In this document: positions 5,614 to 8,932 of the stretch, in pieces | Position numbering within the stretch: the first letter of the stretch is position 1 | Layout of the letters: every line of letters starts with the position of its first letter | Origin: Microbacteriaceae bacterium | GTDB taxonomy: Bacteria > Actinomycetota > Actinomycetes > Actinomycetales > Microbacteriaceae | Reading direction: 5' to 3' | Assembly: GCA_012719255.1 (NCBI GenBank) | Contig: JAAYAS010000107.1 | Coordinates: 1-8,932 of the forward strand | Length of the DNA stretch: 8,932 nucleotides | The notes under the pieces: generated by a model | What the model saw: the letters and a program-made list of their open reading frames with translations, nothing else | Told to the model about the DNA's origin: nothing | Database searches by the model: none | Translations under genes and position numbers: made by a program

Positions 5614-6120
5614 TCAGCGGGTCAGCAGCGGCTCGAGCGAGGGCCACTGGCCCTCGAGCCACTCGCCGACGAGGCGCGCGCGGTCGTCGGTCTCGGCGGC
5701 CGGGAACGCGACCCCGCGGGTCGGCACCGACGCGCCGAGCTCGACGAGCAGCGGGCGGAGCGTGTGCTCGACGGCGAGCGCGTGCGTCGGCGCGCCGATC
5801 GTGAGCACCGGGACGGCGATGACGCCGGCGAGCCCGTCGGCGCCGCAGCGGTCGAGGAACGCCTTGAGCAGCCCCGTGTAGGCGGCCTTGTAGGTCGGGC
5901 TGGCGACGACGACGAGGTCGGCCGCGGCGACCTGCTCGAGGAGCGCGTCGACCTCGGGCTCGGGGAACGCGAAGACGCGGTCGGCGACGCCGGCGAGCTC
6001 GATCGCGGGCAGCACCCGGCCGCCGACGCGCTCGGCGATGCGCGCGGCGACCTCCTCGGCGACGCGGGTGGTGCGGGATGCGGGCTGCGGGTTGCCCACG
6101 AGGACGGCGATGGTGGTCAT
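5614..6120 (-). CDS. ssuE: NAD(P)H-dependent FMN reductase, SsuE/MsuE type
   Basis: A 168-aa flavodoxin-fold reductase that would supply reduced FMN to a partner monooxygenase, typically one that desulfonates alkanesulfonates. Seen: the flavin phosphate loop GNPQPASRT (9-17), the family signature SPTYKAAYTGLLKAFLD (74-90) and the TIGAPTHALAVEHTLRPLL segment (107-125). In E. coli SsuE the matching helix carries Tyr118 in a pi-helix; here His119 occupies that place, which recalls MsuE-type enzymes. The length is slightly short for the family (about 170-200). The ATG overlaps the stop of an SsuB-like remnant as ATGA, and GGAAGG lies seven bases upstream, which fixes the start. A 271-aa extension in the same frame has no reductase homology and is rejected. 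No SsuD monooxygenase is in the window, so the in vivo partner is unknown. The symbol rests on motifs plus the ssuB remnant. Confidence 0.88.
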   Translation of the reverse strand: MTTIAVLVGNPQPASRTTRVAEEVAARIAERVGGRVLPAIELAGVADRVFAFPEPEVDALLEQVAAADLVVVASPTYKAAYTGLLKAFLDRCGADGLAGVIAVPVLTIGAPTHALAVEHTLRPLLVELGASVPTRGVAFPAAETDDRARLVGEWLEGQWPSLEPLLTR

Positions 6121-6362
6121 CTCGGTTCCTTCCGATCGGTCGTGGCGGGTCGCGACGCAAGGGCGCCGGCCCGGGGCCGCTGCCCGAGCGGATCGGCCCG
6201 TCGATCGACGCGCAGCTCGTGCAGCAGATCGCGGCGCAGGCCCCCGAACTCGGCGAGCGCGGCGTCGCGGGGTCGCTCGGCCGGGATGCGCTGCTCGAAC
6301 GCGATCGCTCCATTGTTCAGCACGATCACCCGGTCGGCGAGGCGGAGCGCCTCGGCCGCGCG
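6117..6362 (-). pseudogene. ssuB: 3' remnant of an SsuB-like ABC transporter ATPase
   Basis: In the frame ending at 6117, 81 codons read as the C-terminus of a nitrate/sulfonate/taurine ABC ATPase. They begin RAAEALRLADRVIVLNNGAIA, the region just after the H-loop, followed by PAERPRDAALAEFGGLRRDLLHEL, the usual SsuB tail. A TGA stop (6365-6363) immediately precedes it, and no Walker A, LSGGQ or Walker B sequence is found upstream in any frame before gabD. So roughly the first two thirds of the gene is gone and the rest is not a working ATPase. Its stop overlaps the FMN reductase ATG, which shows a former ssuB-ssuE operon. Bases 6363-6402 hold nothing else recognisable. It could instead be a tiny translated leader, but the homology to a protein tail argues for decay. 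Confidence 0.72.
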
Positions 6363-6402
6363 TCACGGTCGGCCCCGGCGCGTGATGAAGGGTCGGTGCC
6401 GT

Positions 6403-6408
6403 TACGCT
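6403..6408 (+). promoter_or_regulatory. -10 candidate for gabD
   Basis: TACGCT fits TAnnnT and lies 68 bases before the gabD ATG, in the gap created by loss of the ssuB 5' end. The -35 region is weak (GTGATG at 6382-6387, 15-base spacing). It is the best promoter candidate between the divergent genes. Confidence 0.4.
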
Positions 6409-6476
6409 GATGCCTTCTGCACGCCGCAATCCGCCCGGTGTCCGCGATGATGCGGGCGGTGATCGAAGGAGATCGC

Positions 6477-7976
6477 ATGACCGCTCCCGCCGCCATCGAC
6501 CGCGCCGCCGTCGTCGCCGGCCTCGAGGGGCTCGGCCGCCTCACCGCGCCCGGCGTCCGCGGCCGCGTCGAGGCCGACTTCGCGGTCGACGACCCGGCCA
6601 CCGGCGAGACGCTCGCCCGCGTCGACGACGCGCCCGCCGAGCTCGCCGAGTCGGTCGTCGACGTCGCCGCGCGTGCGCAGGTCGCCTGGGAGCACCGCAC
6701 CCCGCGCGAGCGCGCCGATGTGCTCCGCCGCGCCCACGAGCTCGTGCTCGCCGACGAGGACCGCCTCGCCGCCGTGATGACCCTCGAGATGGGCAAGCCG
6801 CTCGCTGAGTCGCGCGCCGAGGTGCGCTTCTCGGCCGAGTACCTCCGCTGGTTCTCGGAGGAGGCCGTGCGCGACTACGGCACCTACCGCGAGGCCCCGA
6901 ACGGCGGGGCGAAGCTCCTGCTCACCCGCCGCGCCGCCGGTGTCGCCGTGCTCATCACGCCCTGGAACTTCCCGCTCGCGATGGGCACCCGCAAGGCCGC
7001 CCCGGCGCTCGCGGCCGGCTGCACGGTCATCCTCAAGCCCGCCGCGCTCACCCCGCTGTCGGCGCTGCTCCTCGCCGACCTCATGCACCGCGCGGGCGTG
7101 CCCGAGGAGGCGCTGCAGGTCGTCACCACCACCGACTCGCGCGGCTGGTCGGCCGGGCTCATGGCCGACCCGCGGGTGCGCAAGGTCTCGTTCACCGGCT
7201 CGACGCGAGTCGGCTCGACGATCATCCGGCAGTCGGCCGAGCACGTGCAGAAGCTCTCGCTCGAGCTCGGCGGCGACGCCCCGTTCGTCGTGCTCGACGA
7301 CGCCGACCTCGACCGCGCCGTCGAGGGCGCGCTCGTGTCGAAGATCCGCAACGGCGGCCAGGCGTGCGTCGCGGCGAACCGCATCCTCGTGCAGGAGGGC
7401 ATCGCCGACGAGTTCACCGCCGAGCTCGCCCGCCGCCTCGGCGAGCTCCGCCTCGGCCACGGCCTCGACGAGGGCGTGCAGCTCGGCCCGCTCATCTCGG
7501 GCTCCGCGCGCGAGGGCGCCTGCGCCCTGCTCGAGGATGCGGTGGGGCGCGGCGCCGAGGTCGCGCTCGCCGGCGGCGCGGTCAACGGCGCCGGCCACTT
7601 CTTCGCGCCCGCGGTGCTCGACGACGTGCCCGCCGACAGCGACATCGCGACGAACGAGATCTTCGCGCCGATCGCTGCCGTGCGCCGCTTCGCGAGCGAC
7701 GCCGAGGGCGTGGCGCTCGCGAACGAGACCCGCTTCGGGCTCGCCGGCTACGTGTTCTCGCAGGACATCGACCGCGCGATGGGCGTCGCCCACTCGCTGC
7801 GCACGGGCGTGCTCGGCGTGAACAAGGGCCTCGTCGCCGATGCGACGAGCGAGTTCGGCGGCAACGGCTACTCCGGCTACGGCCGCGAGGGCGGCGTCGA
7901 GGGCATGACCGACTTCCAGGTGCTGCGGCAGTTCAACATCGACGCCCCGGCGTCGAAGTGGCAGCTCGACGTGTGA
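6477..7976 (+). CDS. gabD: Succinate-semialdehyde dehydrogenase (aldehyde dehydrogenase family)
   Basis: A 499-aa cytosolic enzyme expected to oxidise succinate semialdehyde to succinate with NAD(P)+, the last step of GABA breakdown. Seen: TLEMGKPLAESRAEV (102-116), the oxyanion Asn164 in TPWNFP, cofactor Lys187 in ILKPAALTPLSAL, FTGSTRVG (239-246), general base Glu263 in LELGGDAPF, and catalytic Cys297 in NGGQACVAANR. All catalytic residues are present. The residue three after Lys187 is Ala190 rather than the Glu of strict NAD enzymes, which leaves room for NADP+. Only one Cys is in the active loop, so the two-cysteine redox switch of the human enzyme is absent. The usual PFGGVKxSGxGREG reads SEFGGNGYSGYGREGG here. 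The ATG is chosen because AAGGAG (6466-6471) is five bases upstream; a GTG at 6438 in frame is less likely. A neighbouring GABA transaminase is not seen, so another aldehyde substrate is possible. Confidence 0.88.
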   Translation: MTAPAAIDRAAVVAGLEGLGRLTAPGVRGRVEADFAVDDPATGETLARVDDAPAELAESVVDVAARAQVAWEHRTPRERADVLRRAHELVLADEDRLAAVMTLEMGKPLAESRAEVRFSAEYLRWFSEEAVRDYGTYREAPNGGAKLLLTRRAAGVAVLITPWNFPLAMGTRKAAPALAAGCTVILKPAALTPLSALLLADLMHRAGVPEEALQVVTTTDSRGWSAGLMADPRVRKVSFTGSTRVGSTIIRQSAEHVQKLSLELGGDAPFVVLDDADLDRAVEGALVSKIRNGGQACVAANRILVQEGIADEFTAELARRLGELRLGHGLDEGVQLGPLISGSAREGACALLEDAVGRGAEVALAGGAVNGAGHFFAPAVLDDVPADSDIATNEIFAPIAAVRRFASDAEGVALANETRFGLAGYVFSQDIDRAMGVAHSLRTGVLGVNKGLVADATSEFGGNGYSGYGREGGVEGMTDFQVLRQFNIDAPASKWQLDV

Positions 7977-8005
7977 GGCGCGGCCGCGGCTGCCCGGCCC
8001 GCGCC
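7977..8005. terminator. Hairpin between gabD and the desaturase gene
   Basis: GGCGCGG (7977-7983) pairs with CCGCGCC (7999-8005) directly after the gabD stop, with a 15-base loop that can pair further with bulges. It lies in the short gap between convergent genes and probably helps to end both transcripts. There is no U-tract. Confidence 0.5.
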
Positions 8006-8025
8006 CCCGAGCGGGTCGCGCTGGA

Positions 8026-8932
8026 TCAGGCGCGCCCGCGCTGCGCGAGCATCGGGCACTCGAACGGGTCGCGCGCGGCGAGTCCGACGCGGTTGAGGTA
8101 GTCGATGACGATGGCGTACGAGCGCCACAGCGAGGTCTCGGTGTAGGGCACCTGGTTCGCCGCGCAGAACTCGCGCACGATCTCGCGGGTGCGGGCGAGG
8201 TGCGGGCGGGCCATGCTCGGGAAGAGGTGGTGCTCGATCTGGTAGTTCAGGCCGCCCATGAGCCACGTCGCCCACCAGCCGCCGCGGATGTTGCGCGAGG
8301 TGCGCACCTGCTTCGAGAAGAAGTCGAGCCGCGCATCCGGCGCGATCACGGGCATCCCCTTGTGGTTCGGGGCGAACGACGCGCCCATGTAGACGCCGAA
8401 CACCGCGAGCATGACGCCGATGAACGCGAAGGCCATGCCGAGCGGCAGCAGCCAGAACACCGGCACGAGCACGAGGGCGAACCGCAGGCCGATGAGCGCG
8501 AGCTCGAGCCAGCGCGACTTCACCGGCTCGCGTCGGGCGAGGTGCCGCAGGCTGTGCCAGTGGAGGTTGAGGCCCTCGAGGGTGAGCAGCGGGAAGAACA
8601 GCCAGCCCTGCCGCCGCGTGATCCAGCGGCGCAGGCCGCGGGCCTCGGCGGCGTCGTCGGCGACGAACGAGATGGTGTCGACCTCGATGTCGGGGTCGGC
8701 GCCGACCTTGTTCGGGTTGCCGTGGTGGCGGGTGTGCTTCGTGTCCCACCACGAGAAGCTCAGGCCGCAGACGGAGGCGAGCAGGCGGGCGAGCCGGCGG
8801 TTCGCAGGGCCGGTGCTGAGCACCTGCCGGTGGCCCGCCTCGTGCGCGAGGAAGGCGACTTGCGTGAACAGCACGCCGAGCGCCGCGGCGATGAGCAGCT
8901 GGAACCAGCTCGCGCCGAGCAGCGCGAAGCCG
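8026..8932 (-). CDS. Membrane fatty acid desaturase, DesA3-like (5' end beyond window)
   Basis: 301 codons of the C-terminal part are visible and the frame is open through the window edge, so the start is missing. This di-iron integral membrane enzyme inserts a double bond into acyl chains. The three histidine boxes are intact: HEAGH (visible residues 30-34), HTRHH followed by GNPN (66-70), and QIEHH followed by LFPSM (231-235). There is also the conserved APNHKG His (190). Hydrophobic segments lie at about 1-28, 105-120 and 145-182. The HEAGHRQ and QIEHHLFP forms match COG3239 acyl-CoA/acyl-lipid desaturases, including mycobacterial DesA3, often named linoleoyl-CoA desaturases. The regioselectivity cannot be read from sequence. 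The electron donor, usually a ferredoxin-type oxidoreductase, might lie next to the missing 5' end. Families of this kind are about 350-430 aa, so perhaps 50-120 residues are outside. Confidence 0.92.
   Translation of the reverse strand, partial: GFALLGASWFQLLIAAALGVLFTQVAFLAHEAGHRQVLSTGPANRRLARLLASVCGLSFSWWDTKHTRHHGNPNKVGADPDIEVDTISFVADDAAEARGLRRWITRRQGWLFFPLLTLEGLNLHWHSLRHLARREPVKSRWLELALIGLRFALVLVPVFWLLPLGMAFAFIGVMLAVFGVYMGASFAPNHKGMPVIAPDARLDFFSKQVRTSRNIRGGWWATWLMGGLNYQIEHHLFPSMARPHLARTREIVREFCAANQVPYTETSLWRSYAIVIDYLNRVGLAARDPFECPMLAQRGRA

Noticed and set aside
6121..6429. Extension of the FMN reductase to a 271-aa protein
   Set aside because: The reductase fold starts at MTTIAVLVGN with a ribosome site just before it. 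The extension is out of frame with the SsuB-like text and has no homology.

Overview
The window is very GC-rich (third codon positions are almost all G or C). It uses actinobacterial-style signals: TAnnnT -10 boxes, AAGGAG-type ribosome sites, a leaderless-looking start and an LPATG-sorted surface protein. It most likely comes from a high-GC actinobacterium, perhaps Microbacteriaceae. The family-level guess rests on general look and codon habits, not on a marker gene.

Left part (1-4600): a two-component operon followed by a surface protein gene. The sensor kinase (132-2201) overlaps its LuxR/NarL-type response regulator (2198-2869) by ATGA and looks leaderless. The kinase is odd: it holds two membrane-plus-DHp modules. 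The first DHp-like segment lacks the phosphoacceptor His. The second has the His, but the distance to the ATPase N-box is about half of normal. Downstream is a secreted, sortase-anchored LPATG protein (3031-4545) with three cysteine pairs and a Pro-Thr stalk, ending at a 14-bp hairpin. Nearly the same 16-bp palindrome, GTCACCC-NN-GGGTG(A/G)C, lies upstream of the kinase and upstream of the surface protein. The simplest reading is one regulator, plausibly the adjacent response regulator, acting on both its own operon and the surface protein. This is the best candidate here for an undescribed local circuit.

Middle (4600-5610): a tRNA-Gln(CUG) gene with its own promoter and a UUCG-tetraloop terminator. 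It is followed by an unrecognised 203-aa protein whose leader can form two mutually exclusive hairpins, one of them covering the Shine-Dalgarno sequence. A long hairpin at 5573-5605 separates this gene from the convergent gene to the right.

Right part (5610-8932): on the minus strand, a small SsuE/MsuE-type FMN reductase is translationally coupled (ATGA) to the 3' remnant of an SsuB-like sulfonate ABC-transporter ATPase whose 5' part is gone. This looks like a decayed sulfonate-sulfur operon. Divergent from it is a GabD-type succinate-semialdehyde dehydrogenase (6477-7976). Convergent with that is the 3' part of a DesA3-like membrane fatty acid desaturase whose start lies beyond the window edge. 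No CRISPR array, IS element, integrase or rRNA was seen. The only gene-free stretch over 300 bases (6121-6476) is mostly the SsuB remnant plus the gabD promoter region.
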